In this document: in pieces, positions 36,850-47,610 of the stretch
How positions within the stretch are numbered: position 1 is the first letter of the stretch
How the letters are laid out: each line of letters starts with the position of its first letter
Assembly (NCBI GenBank): GCA_024362935.1
Contig: JANCRA010000006.1
Coordinates: 36,201,924-36,265,923 of the forward strand
Length of the DNA stretch: 64,000 nucleotides
Direction: 5' to 3'
From: Setophaga petechia
Taxonomy: Eukaryota; Chordata; Aves; Passeriformes; Parulidae
Notes under the pieces: model-generated
Told to the model about the DNA's origin: nothing
Databases searched by the model: none
What the model saw: the letters and a program-made list of their open reading frames with translations, nothing else
Position numbers and translations under genes: made by a program

Positions 36850-38150
36850 CTTCCTTTCAAGTATTAATGTGAAGGGAAAGGCAAGAGAGTGGGAAAGTAC
36901 TATTTTCTATCACTTTGAAAGCTGCTTACCCAATCCCAGTTTTGTGCCGCTTCGTAGTTCGCCGTTCAGAAGCTGCCGCAGTCTCTTTTTCCCGGAGAAG
37001 GAGAAGACGCTTCTTGGCGCGAAGAATCTGGTGTCGTTACGCCGATCGCGGCGTGCTCCGGAGAACAGCTACGGCCGAGAGACACCCGGAAGCGGCGCTT
37101 AAAGGCACAGTGCTCCGTCTCCTGGTCTTTAGCGTCTCCTGCCGGCTACACCTTAGCAAAAAGCTTTTTCATTATGTCTCGCCAGGAGAAACTGTGTCTG
37201 TTCACAAAAAACCTCCCATCGTGCTCTAGAGGTTGCAGGCAGCTCTGCAGCGTGTTTTGCAACAAGAAAAAGTAACTTGTCCAAAAAAGCCATCAATTCG
37301 AATGTTCCTGGAAAGGGAAAATGCAGGAGAGCGGATCGGTACTGTTTTCTACCAGTTTGCAAGCTGGACACACAATCCCAGTGTTCTACTACGATTGACT
37401 TTGCAGTGCACTGTAATAATTGCCTATTGTTACTACATCTAAGCCAATAGCGTTTGCATTATATCTCTTCAGGAGAAACTGTACCAGTTCAGAAAACAAC
37501 TCTCATTTTTTCTACAAGTTGCACGGAGGTGTGCAGAGTGTTTTGCAAGAAGCAAAAGAAAGTTGTCCAAAACTGCTGCCATTCGAATAGTAATGCCAAT
37601 GGAAAAGGCAGGAGAGTGGAAAGGTGCTGTTTTCTATCTGTTTGTAAGCTGCTTACACAATCCCAGAGTTGTGCAGCAATTAGTTTTTCAGTGCACTGTA
37701 GTAGGTGCCTCTTTTCACCTGCATCTAAGCAAATTGCTTTTTCCCCATGTCTCGCAAGGAGAAACTGAGCCAGTTCAGAAAACATCTCCCATCGAGTTCT
37801 AGAGATTGCAGGCAGGTGTGCAGAGTGTTTTGCAAGAAGCCAAAGAAAGTTGTCTAAAATTCTTTCCATTCGAATAGTAATGTGCATGTAAAAAGCAGGA
37901 AGAGTGGAAAGGTACTGTTTCCTATCACTTTGCAAGCTGGGCAAACAATCCCAGTGTTGTGCATCTATTAGCTTTGCAGTGCACTGCAGTAACTGCCTGT
38001 GGTAAACTACATCTAAGCAAAAAGCTTTTTCACTATCTCTCACTAGGAGAAAATGTTCCTGCTCATTAAACAACTTCCATCGTGCTGTACAGGTTGCACA
38101 GAGGGCTGCAGAATGTTTTCCAGCAAGAAAAAGAAAGTTGTCTAAGACGC
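36850..38150 (+). repeat. Cassette 1: block-bearing monomer m0 plus diverged m1, m2, m3
   Basis: m0 is 36850-37290 (441 bp). Its first 95 bp are a near-ordinary monomer start, then a 199-bp CpG-rich block replaces about 45 bp (the segment normally holding CAGTGCACTG and GTAAGT), then a diverged right half follows. m1 is 37291-37575 (285 bp, ATTCGAATGTTCCTGG start), m2 is 37576-37862 (287 bp, ATTCGAATAGTAATGCC) and m3 is 37863-38150 (288 bp). The ATTCGAAT motif at monomer starts is specific to cassettes. A CCAAT motif (37444-37448) and TTTGCATT follow in m1. ATTAAA is at 38065-38070 in m3. No gene is recognised. The longest open frame, 194 codons on the minus strand at 37489-38073, is discussed separately. 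Confidence 0.9.
36946..37145 (+). promoter_or_regulatory. CpG-dense block, candidate promoter (cassette 1)
   Basis: This 200-bp block holds about 24 CpGs by direct count, while an ordinary 286-bp monomer holds about 2-4. It contains a near-palindrome, TTCTTGGCGCGAAGAA (37011-37026), whose core TTGGCGCGAA fits the E2F consensus TTSGCGCSAA. It also has an ETS-type CCGGAAGC (37086-37093) and TTAAAG (37099-37104), which could act as a weak TATA element. The first ATG after TTAAAG is at 37174, with A at -3. Its position at the boundary between ordinary array on the left and diverged cassette on the right suggests rightward transcription. That it is CpG-rich is seen. Promoter function is inferred. 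Confidence 0.6.
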
Positions 38151-39864
38151 CTTCCTTTCAAGTATTAATGTGAAGGGAAAGGCAAGAGAGTGGGAAAGTA
38201 CTGTTTTCTAGCACTTTGCAGGCTGCTAACACAATCCCAGTGCTGTGTACCAATTAACTTGTCACTGCACTGGAGTAAGGGTTTCTTGTCACCTATATCT
38301 AAGCAAATGCTTTTTCACTATGTCTCGCAAGGAGAAAACCTTCCTGCTCACTAAACATTTCCTATCGTGTTCTAGAAGTTGCACAGAGGGCTGCAGTGTG
38401 TTCTGTAACAAGAAAAAGAAAGTTGTCTAAGACGCCTTCCTTTCAAGTATTAATGTGAAGGGAAAGGCAAGAGAGTGGGAAAGTACTGTTTTCTAGCACT
38501 TTGCAAGCTGCTAACACAATCCCAGTTCTGTGTAGCAATTAGCTGTTCAGTGCACTGCAGTAAGTGTTTCTTGTCACCTACATCTAAGCAAATAGCTTTT
38601 TCACTATGTCTCGCAAGGAGAAAACCTTCCTGCTCACTAAACAACTTCCATCGTGTTGTAGATGTTGCAGAGAGGGCTGCAGAGTTTTTTGACTCAAGAA
38701 AAAGAAAGTTGTCTAAGATGCCTTCCTTTCAAGTATTAATGTGAAGGGAAAGGCAAGAGAGTGGGAAAGTACTGTTTTCTAGCACTTTGCAAGCTGCTAA
38801 CACAATCCCAGTTCTGTGTAGCAATTAGCTGTTCAGTGCACTGCAGTAAGTGTTTCTTGTCACCTACATCTAAGCAAATAGCTTTTTCACTATGTCTCGC
38901 AAGGAGAAAACCTTCCTGCTCACTAAACAACTTCCATCGTGTTGTAGATGTTGCAGAGAGGGCTGCAGAGTTTTTTGACACAAGAAAAAGAAAGTTGTCT
39001 AAGATGCCTTCCTTTCAAGTATTAATGTGAAGGGAAAGGGAAGAGAGTGGGAAAGTACTGTTTTCTATCACTTTGCAGGCTGCTAACACAATCCCAGCGC
39101 TGTGTAGCAGTTAGCTTTTGAATGCACTGCAGTAAGTGTTTCTTGTCACCTACATCTAAGCAAATATCTTTTTCACTATGTCTCCCAAGGAGAAAACCTT
39201 CTTGCTCACTAAACATCTCCTATCGTGTTCTAGAAGTTGAACAGAGGGCTGCAGTGTGTTCTGTAACAAGAAAAAGAAAGTTGTCTAAGACGCCTTCCTT
39301 TCAAGTATTAATGTGAAGGGAAAGGCAAGAGAGTGGGAAAGTACTGTTTTCTAGCACTTTGAGAGCTGCTAACACAATCCCAGAGCTGTGTAGCAATTAG
39401 CTTGTCAGTGCACGGCAGTAAGTTTTTCTTGATACCTACATCTGAGCAAATAGCTTTTTCACTTTGTCTCGCAAGGGGAAAACGTTGCTGCTCACTAAAC
39501 AACTTCCATCGTGTTGTAGAAGTTGCACAGACGGCTGCAGTGTGTTTTGCAAAATGTAAAAGAAAGTTGTCTAAGACACCTTCCTTTCAAGTATTAATGT
39601 GAAGGGAAAGGCAAGAGAGTGGGAAAGTACTGTTTTCTAGCACTTTGCAAGCTGCTAACACAATCCCAGTTCTGTGTAGCAATTAGCTGTTCAGTGCACT
39701 GCAGTAAGTGTTTCTTGTCACCTACATCTAAGCAAATAGCTTTTTCACTATGTCTCGCAAGGAGAAAACCTTCTTGCTCACTAAACATCTCCTATCGTGC
39801 TCTAGAAGTTGCACAGAGACTGCAGTGTGTTTTGCAAAAAGTAAAAGAAAGTTGTCTAAGACGC
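38151..39864 (+). repeat. Short array of 6 ordinary monomers between cassettes 1 and 2
   Basis: This stretch is 1,714 bp. Its first five monomers match the start of the arrays at 41166 and 47611 (CACTGGAGTAAGG monomer, GACTCAAG monomer, AATCCCAGCGCTG monomer, GTAAGTTTTTCTTG monomer). The last monomer matches the common tail (TATCGTGCTCTAG and CACAGAGACTGCAG). It is therefore a longer array with its middle removed. The AAGACACCTT variant near 39577 is shared with the arrays near 49037 and 55765, not with 42592. Confidence 0.88.
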
Positions 39865-41165
39865 CTTCCTTTCAAGTATTAATGTGAAGGGAAAGGCAAG
39901 AGAGTGGGAAAGTACTATTTTCTATCACTTTGAAAGCTGCTTACCCAATCCCAGTTTTGTGCCGTTTCGTAGTTCGCCGTTCAGAAGCTGCCGCAGTCTC
40001 TTTTTCCCGGAGAAGGAGAAGACGCTTCTTGGCGCGAAGAATCTGGTGTCGTTACGCCGATCGCGGCGTGCTCCGGAGAACAGCTACGGCCGAGAGACAC
40101 CCGGAAGCGGCGCTTAAAGGCACAGTGCTCCGTCTCCTGGTCTTTAGCGTCTCCTGCCGGCTACACCTTAGCAAAAAGCTTTTTCATTATGTCTCGCCAG
40201 GAGAAACTGTGTCTGTTCACAAAAAACCTCCCATCGTGCTCTAGAGGTTGCAGGCAGCTCTGCAGCGTGTTTTGCAACAAGAAAAAGTAACTTGTCCAAA
40301 AAAGCCATCAATTCGAATGTTCCTGGAAAGGGAAAATGCAGGAGAGCGGATCGGTACTGTTTTCTACCAGTTTGCAAGCTGGACACACAATCCCAGTGTT
40401 CTACTACGATTGACTTTGCAGTGCACTGTAATAATTGCCTATTGTTACTACATCTAAGCCAATAGCGTTTGCATTATATCTCTTCAGGAGAAACTGTACC
40501 AGTTCAGAAAACAACTCTCATTTTTTCTACAAGTTGCACGGAGGTGTGCAGAGTGTTTTGCAAGAAGCAAAAGAAAGTTGTCCAAAACTGCTGCCATTCG
40601 AATAGTAATGCCAATGGAAAAGGCAGGAGAGTGGAAAGGTGCTGTTTTCTATCTGTTTGTAAGCTGCTTACACAATCCCAGAGTTGTGCAGCAATTAGTT
40701 TTTCAGTGCACTGTAGTAGGTGCCTCTTTTCACCTGCATCTAAGCAAATTGCTTTTTCCCCATGTCTCGCAAGGAGAAACTGAGCCAGTTCAGAAAACAT
40801 CTCCCATCGAGTTCTAGAGATTGCAGGCAGGTGTGCAGAGTGTTTTGCAAGAAGCCAAAGAAAGTTGTCTAAAATTCTTTCCATTCGAATAGTAATGTGC
40901 ATGTAAAAAGCAGGAAGAGTGGAAAGGTACTGTTTCCTATCACTTTGCAAGCTGGGCAAACAATCCCAGTGTTGTGCATCTATTAGCTTTGCAGTGCACT
41001 GCAGTAACTGCCTGTGGTAAACTACATCTAAGCAAAAAGCTTTTTCACTATCTCTCACTAGGAGAAAATGTTCCTGCTCATTAAACAACTTCCATCGTGC
41101 TGTACAGGTTGCACAGAGGGCTGCAGAATGTTTTCCAGCAAGAAAAAGAAAGTTGTCTAAGACGC
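39865..41165 (+). repeat. Cassette 2 (m0-m3)
   Basis: This has the same structure as cassette 1, offset by 3,015 bp and nearly identical. Monomers are m0 39865-40305, m1 40306-40590, m2 40591-40877 and m3 40878-41165. A private difference is GCCGTTTCG for GCCGCTTCG at the start of the CpG block. ATTAAA in m3 is at 41080-41085. Confidence 0.9.
39961..40160 (+). promoter_or_regulatory. CpG-dense block, candidate promoter (cassette 2)
   Basis: This is a copy of the block at 36946 with one C-to-T change near its start. The E2F-like palindrome (40026-40041), the ETS core CCGGAAGC (40101-40108) and TTAAAG (40114-40119) are all intact. Confidence 0.6.
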
Positions 41166-44100
41166 CTTCCTTTCAAGTATTAATGTGAAGGGAAAGGCAA
41201 GAGAGTGGGAAAGTACTGTTTTCTAGCACTTTGCAGGCTGCTAACACAATCCCAGTGCTGTGTACCAATTAACTTGTCACTGCACTGGAGTAAGGGTTTC
41301 TTGTCACCTATATCTAAGCAAATGCTTTTTCACTATGTCTCGCAAGGAGAAAACCTTCCTGCTCACTAAACATTTCCTATCGTGTTCTAGAAGTTGCACA
41401 GAGGGCTGCAGTGTGTTCTGTAACAAGAAAAAGAAAGTTGTCTAAGACGCCTTCCTTTCAAGTATTAATGTGAAGGGAAAGGCAAGAGAGTGGGAAAGTA
41501 CTGTTTTCTAGCACTTTGCAAGCTGCTAACACAATCCCAGTTCTGTGTAGCAATTAGCTGTTCAGTGCACTGCAGTAAGTGTTTCTTGTCACCTACATCT
41601 AAGCAAATAGCTTTTTCACTATGTCTCGCAAGGAGAAAACCTTCCTGCTCACTAAACAACTTCCATCGTGTTGTAGATGTTGCAGAGAGGGCTGCAGAGT
41701 TTTTTGACTCAAGAAAAAGAAAGTTGTCTAAGATGCCTTCCTTTCAAGTATTAATGTGAAGGGAAAGGCAAGAGAGTGGGAAAGTACTGTTTTCTAGCAC
41801 TTTGCAAGCTGCTAACACAATCCCAGTTCTGTGTAGCAATTAGCTGTTCAGTGCACTGCAGTAAGTGTTTCTTGTCACCTACATCTAAGCAAATAGCTTT
41901 TTCACTATGTCTCGCAAGGAGAAAACCTTCCTGCTCACTAAACAACTTCCATCGTGTTGTAGATGTTGCAGAGAGGGCTGCAGAGTTTTTTGACACAAGA
42001 AAAAGAAAGTTGTCTAAGATGCCTTCCTTTCAAGTATTAATGTGAAGGGAAAGGGAAGAGAGTGGGAAAGTACTGTTTTCTATCACTTTGCAGGCTGCTA
42101 ACACAATCCCAGCGCTGTGTAGCAGTTAGCTTTTGAATGCACTGCAGTAAGTGTTTCTTGTCACCTACATCTAAGCAAATATCTTTTTCACTATGTCTCC
42201 CAAGGAGAAAACCTTCTTGCTCACTAAACATCTCCTATCGTGTTCTAGAAGTTGAACAGAGGGCTGCAGTGTGTTCTGTAACAAGAAAAAGAAAGTTGTC
42301 TAAGACGCCTTCCTTTCAAGTATTAATGTGAAGGGAAAGGCAAGAGAGTGGGAAAGTACTGTTTTCTAGCACTTTGAGAGCTGCTAACACAATCCCAGAG
42401 CTGTGTAGCAATTAGCTTGTCAGTGCACGGCAGTAAGTTTTTCTTGATACCTACATCTGAGCAAATAGCTTTTTCACTTTGTCTCGCAAGGGGAAAACGT
42501 TGCTGCTCACTAAACAACTTCCATCGTGTTGTAGAAGTTGCACAGACGGCTGCAGTGTGTTTTGCAAAATGTAAAAGAAAGTTGTCTAAGACGCCTTCCT
42601 TTCAAGTATTAATGTGAAGGGAAAGGCAAGAGAGTGGGAAAGTACTGTTTTCTATCACTTTGAGAGCTGCTAACACAATCCCAGTGCTGTGTACCAATTA
42701 ACTTGTCACTTCACTGCAGTAAGTGTTTCTTGTCACCTACATCTAAGCAAATAACTTTTTCACTATGTCTCGCAAGGAGAAAACCTTCCTGCTCACTAAA
42801 CATCTCCTATCGTGTTCTAGAAGTTGCACAGAGGGCTGCAGTGTGTTTTGCAAAATGTAAAAGAAAGTTGTCTAAGACGCCTTCCTTTCAAGTATTAATG
42901 TGAAGGGAAAGGCAAGAGAGTGGGAAAGTACTGTTTTCTAGCACTTTGAGAGCTGCTAACACAATCCCAGTGCTGTGTACCAATTAACTTGTCACTGCAC
43001 TGCAGTAAGGGTTTCTTGTCACCTATATCTAAGCAAATGCTTTTTCACTATGTCTCGCAAGGAGAAAACCTTCTTGCTCACTAAACATCTCCTATAGTGT
43101 TCTAGAAGTTGCACAGAGGGCTGCAGTGTGTTTTGCAAAATGTAAAAGAAAGTTGTCTAAGACGCCTTCCTTTCAAGTATTAATGTGAAGGGAAAGGCAA
43201 GAGAGTGGGAAAGTACTGTTTTCTATCACTTTGAGAGCTGCTAACACAATCCCAGTGCTGTGTACCAATTAACTTGTCACTGCACTGCAGTAAGTGTTTC
43301 TTGTCACCTACATCTGAGCAAATAGCTTTTTCACTTTGTCTCGCAAGGGGAAAACGTTGCTGCTCACTAAACAACTTCCATCGTGTTGTAGAAGTTGCAC
43401 AGAGGGCTGCAGTGTGTTTTGCAAAATGTAAAAGAAAGTTGTCTATGACGCCTTCCTTTCAAGTATTAATGTGAAGGGAAAGGCAAGAGAGTGGGAAAGT
43501 ACTGTTTTCTAGCACTTTGCAAGCTGCTAACACAATCCCAGTTCTGTGTAGCAATTAGCTGTTCAGTGCACTGCAGTAAGTGTTTCTTGTCACCTACATC
43601 TAAGCAAAAAGCTTTTTCACTATGTCTCGCAAGGAGAAAACCTTCTTGCTCACTAAACAACTTTCATCGTGTTGTAGATGTTGCAGAGAGGGCTGCAGAG
43701 TTTTTTGACACAAGAAAAAGAAACTTGTCTAAGACGCCTTCCTTTCAAGTATTAATGTGAAGGGAAAGGCAAGAGAGTGGGAAAGTACTGTTTTCTAGCA
43801 CTTTGAGAGCTGCTAACACAATCCCAGTGCTGTGTACCAATTAACTTGTCACTGCACTGCAGTAAGTGTTTCTTGTCACCTACATCTGAGCAAATAGCTT
43901 TTTCACTTTTTCTCGCAAGGGGACAACGTTGCTGCTCACTAAACAACTTCCATCGTGTTGTAGATGTTGCACAGAGGGCTGCAGTGTGTTTTGCAAAATG
44001 TAAAAGAAAGTTGTCTAAGACGCCTTCCTTTCAAGTATTAATGTGAAGGGAAAGGCAAGAGAGTGGGAAAGTACTGTTTTCTAGCACTTTGCAAGCTGCT

Positions 44101-46309
44101 AACACAATCCCAGTTCTGTGTAGCAATTAGCTGTTCAGTGCACTGCAGTAAGTGTTTCTTGTCACCTACATCTAAGCAAATAGCTTTTTCACTATGTCTC
44201 GCAAGGAGAAAACCTTCCTGCTCACTAAACAACTTCCATCGTGTTGTAGATGTTGCAGAGAGGGCTGCAGAGTTTTTTGACACAAGAAAAAGAAAGTTGT
44301 CTAAGATGCCTTCCTTTCAAGTATTAATGTGAAGGGAAAGGCAAGAGAGTGGGAAAGTACTGTTTTCTAGCACTTTGCAAGCTGCTAACACAGTACTAGT
44401 GCTGTGGAGCAGATAGCTGTTCAGTGCACTGCAGTAAGTGTTTCTTGTCACCTACATCTAAGCAAATAGCTTTTTCACTATGTCTCGCAAGGAGAAAACC
44501 TTCCTGCTCACTAAACAACTTCCATCGTGTTGTAGATGTTGCAGAGAGGGCTGCAGAGTTTTTTGACACAAGAAAAAGAAAGTTGCCTAAGATGCCTTCC
44601 TTTCAAGTATTAATGTGAAGGGAAAGGCAAGAGAGTGGGAAAGTACTGTTTTCTAGCACTTTGCAAGCTGCTAACACAATCGCAGTGCTGTGTAGCAATT
44701 ACCTTGTCAGTGCACGGCAGTAAGTGTTTCTTGATACCTACATCTGAGCAAATAGCTTTTTCACAATGTCTCGCAATTGGAAAACGTTGCTGCTCACTAA
44801 ACAACTTCCATCGTGTTGTAGAAGTTGCACAGAGGGCTGCAGTGTGTTTTGCAAAATATAAAAGAAAGTTGTCTAAGACGCCTTCCTTTCAAGTATTAAT
44901 GTGAAGGGAAAGGCAAGAGAGTGGGAAAGTACTGTTTTCTAGCACTTTGAGAGCTGCTAACACAATCCCAGTGCTGTGTACCAATTAACTTGTCACTGCA
45001 CTGCAGTAAGGGTTTCTTGTCACCTATATCTAAGCAAATGCTTTTTCACTATGTCTCGCAAGGAGAAAACCTTCTTGCTCACTAAACATCTCCTATAGTG
45101 TTCTAGAAGTTGCACAGAGGGCTGCAGTGTGTTTTGCAAAATGTAAAAGAAAGTTGTCTAAGACGCCTTCCTTTCAAGTATTAATGTGAAGGGAAAGGCA
45201 AGAGAGTGGGAAAGTACTGTTTTCTAGCACTTTGAGAGCTGCTAACACAATCCCAGTGCTGTGTACCAATTAACTTGTCACTGCACTGCAGTAAGTGTTT
45301 CTTGTCACCTACATCTGAGCAAATAGCTTTTTCACTTTGTCTCGCAAGGGGAAAACGTTGCTGCTCACTAAACAACTTCCATCGTGTTGTAGAAGTTGCA
45401 CAGAGGGCTGCAGTGTGTTTTGCAAAATGTAAAAGAAAGTTGTCTATGACGCCTTCCTTTCAAGTATTAATGTGAAGGGAAAGGCAAGAGAGTGGGAAAG
45501 TACTGTTTTCTAGCACTTTGCAAGCTGCTAACACAATCCCAGTTCTGTGTAGCAATTAGCTGTTCAGTGCACTGCAGTAAGTGTTTCTTGTCACCTACAT
45601 CTAAGCAAAAAGCTTTTTCACTATGTCTCGCAAGGAGAAAAGCTTCCTGCTCACTAAACAACTGTCATCGTGTTGTAGATGTTGCAGAGAGGGCTGCAGA
45701 GTTTTTTGACACAAGAAAAAGAAACTTGTCTAAGATGCCTTCCTTTCAAGTATTAATGTGAAGGGAAAGGCAAGAGAGTGGGAAAGTACTGTTTTCTAGC
45801 ACTTTGCAGGCTGCTAACACAATCCCAGTGCTGTGTACCAATTAACTTGTCACTGCACTGCAGTAAGTGTTTCTTGTCACCTACATCTGAGCAAATAGCT
45901 TTTTCACTTTGTCTCGCAAGGGGAAAACGTTGCTGCTCACTAAACAACTTCCATCGTGTTGTAGATGTTGCACAGAGGGCTGCAGTGTGTTTTGCAAAAT
46001 GTAAAAGAAAGTTGTCTAAGACGCCTTCCTTTCAAGTATTAATGTGAAGGGAAAGGCAAGAGAGTGGGAAAGTACTGTTTTCTAGCACTTTGCAAGCTGC
46101 TAACACAATCCCAGTTCTGTGTAGCAATTAGCTGTTCAGTGCACTGCAGTAAGTGTTTCTTGTCACCTACATCTAAGCAAATAGCTTTTTCACTATGTCT
46201 CGCAAGGAGAAAACCTTCTTGCTCACTAAACATCTCCTATCGTGCTCTAGAAGTTGCACAGAGACTGCAGTGTGTTTTGCAAAAAGTAAAAGAAAGTTGT
46301 CTAAGATGC
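41166..46309 (+). repeat. Array of 18 ordinary monomers between cassettes 2 and 3
   Basis: This stretch is 5,144 bp. It starts with the CACTGGAGTAAGG monomer and ends with the common tail. It lacks one CAGTACTAGTGCTG-type monomer that is present at about 49,050-49,340 in the next array and is otherwise co-linear with it. Private changes include GGGGACAACGTTG near 43920. It includes two isolated alpha/beta dimers. No gene is seen. Confidence 0.88.
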
Positions 46310-47610
46310 CTTCCTTTCAAGTATTAATGTGAAGGGAAAGGCAAGAGAGTGGGAAAGTACTATTTTCTATCACTTTGAAAGCTGCTTACCCAATCCCAGT
46401 TTTGTGCCGCTTCGTAGTTCGCCGTTCAGAAGCTGCCGCAGTCTCTTTTTCCCGGAGAAGGAGAAGACGCTTCTTGGCGCGAAGAATCTGGTGTCGTTAC
46501 GCCGATCGCGGCGTGCTCCGGAGAACAGCTACGGCCGACAGACACCCGGAAGCGGCGCTTAAAGGCACAGTGCTCCGTCTCCTGGTCTTTAGCGTCTCCT
46601 GCCGGCTACACCTTAGCAAAAAGCTTTTTCATTATGTCTCGCCAGGAGAAACTGTGTCTGTTCACAAAAAACCTCCCATCGTGCTCTAGAGGTTGCAGGC
46701 AGCTCTGCAGCGTGTTTTGCAACAAGAAAAAGTAACTTGTCCAAAAAAGCCATCAATTCGAATGTTCCTGGAAAGGGAAAATGCAGGAGAGCGGATCGGT
46801 ACTGTTTTCTACCAGTTTGCAAGCTGGACACACAATCCCAGTGTTCTACTACGATTGACTTTGCAGTGCACTGTAATAATTGCCTATTGTTACTACATCT
46901 AAGCCAATAGCGTTTGCATTATATCTCTTCAGGAGAAACTGTACCAGTTCAGAAAACAACTCTCATTTTTTCTACAAGTTGCACGGAGGTGTGCAGAGTG
47001 TTTTGCAAGAAGCAAAAGAAAGTTGTCCAAAACTGCTGCCATTCGAATAGTAATGCCAATGGAAAAGGCAGGAGAGTGGAAAGGTGCTGTTTTCTATCTG
47101 TTTGTAAGCTGCTTACACAATCCCAGAGTTGTGCAGCAATTAGTTTTTCAGTGCACTGTAGTAGGTGCCTCTTTTCACCTGCATCTAAGCAAATTGCTTT
47201 TTCCCCATGTCTCGCAAGGAGAAACTGAGCCAGTTCAGAAAACATCTCCCATCGAGTTCTAGAGATTGCAGGCAGGTGTGCAGAGTGTTTTGCAAGAAGC
47301 CAAAGAAAGTTGTCTAAAATTCTTTCCATTCGAATAGTAATGTGCATGTAAAAAGCAGGAAGAGTGGAAAGGTACTGTTTCCTATCACTTTGCAAGCTGG
47401 GCAAACAATCCCAGTGTTGTGCATCTATTAGCTTTGCAGTGCACTGCAGTAACTGCCTGTGGTAAACTACATCTAAGCAAAAAGCTTTTTCACTATCTCT
47501 CACTAGGAGAAAATGTTCCTGCTCATTAAACAACTTCCATCGTGCTGTACAGGTTGCACAGAGGGCTGCAGAATGTTTTCCAGCAAGAAAAAGAAAGTTG
47601 TCTAAGACGC
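46310..47610 (+). repeat. Cassette 3 (m0-m3)
   Basis: This cassette is offset 6,445 bp from cassette 2 with the same four-monomer structure (m0 46310-46750, m1 46751-47035, m2 47036-47322, m3 47323-47610). It shares a GCCGACAGAC variant (C at 46539) with cassette 4 only. ATTAAA is at 47525-47530. Confidence 0.9.
46406..46605 (+). promoter_or_regulatory. CpG-dense block, candidate promoter (cassette 3)
   Basis: This copy of the CpG block has the E2F-like palindrome at 46471-46486, the ETS core at 46546-46553 and TTAAAG at 46559-46564. One G-to-C difference (46539) relative to cassettes 1, 2 and 5 leaves these motifs unchanged. Confidence 0.6.

Noticed and set aside
36946..37145. Inserted transposon or LTR carrying the CpG block
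   Set aside because: I see no terminal inverted repeats, no target-site duplication, no primer-binding site and no TG...CA ends. The block replaces about 45 bp of monomer rather than sitting between duplicated bases.
36915..37229. 104-codon arginine-rich frame across the CpG block
   Set aside because: Its composition follows from the CpG-rich DNA. It starts in ordinary monomer sequence and ends in cassette sequence, and overlaps another frame (36869-37102). Preservation in five near-identical copies is not evidence of selection.
37220..37260. RNA polymerase III B box (GGTTGCAGGC)
   Set aside because: It differs from GGTTCGANNCC at essential positions and has no properly spaced A box or T-run terminator, so a tRNA or SINE promoter is not supported.
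37291..37320. CENP-B box in the cassette (ATTCGAATG to CTGG)
   Set aside because: It has TTCG with roughly the right spacing but lacks the required A and has CTGG where CGGG is needed. I see no match in ordinary monomers either, so a centromeric role is not supported by this motif.
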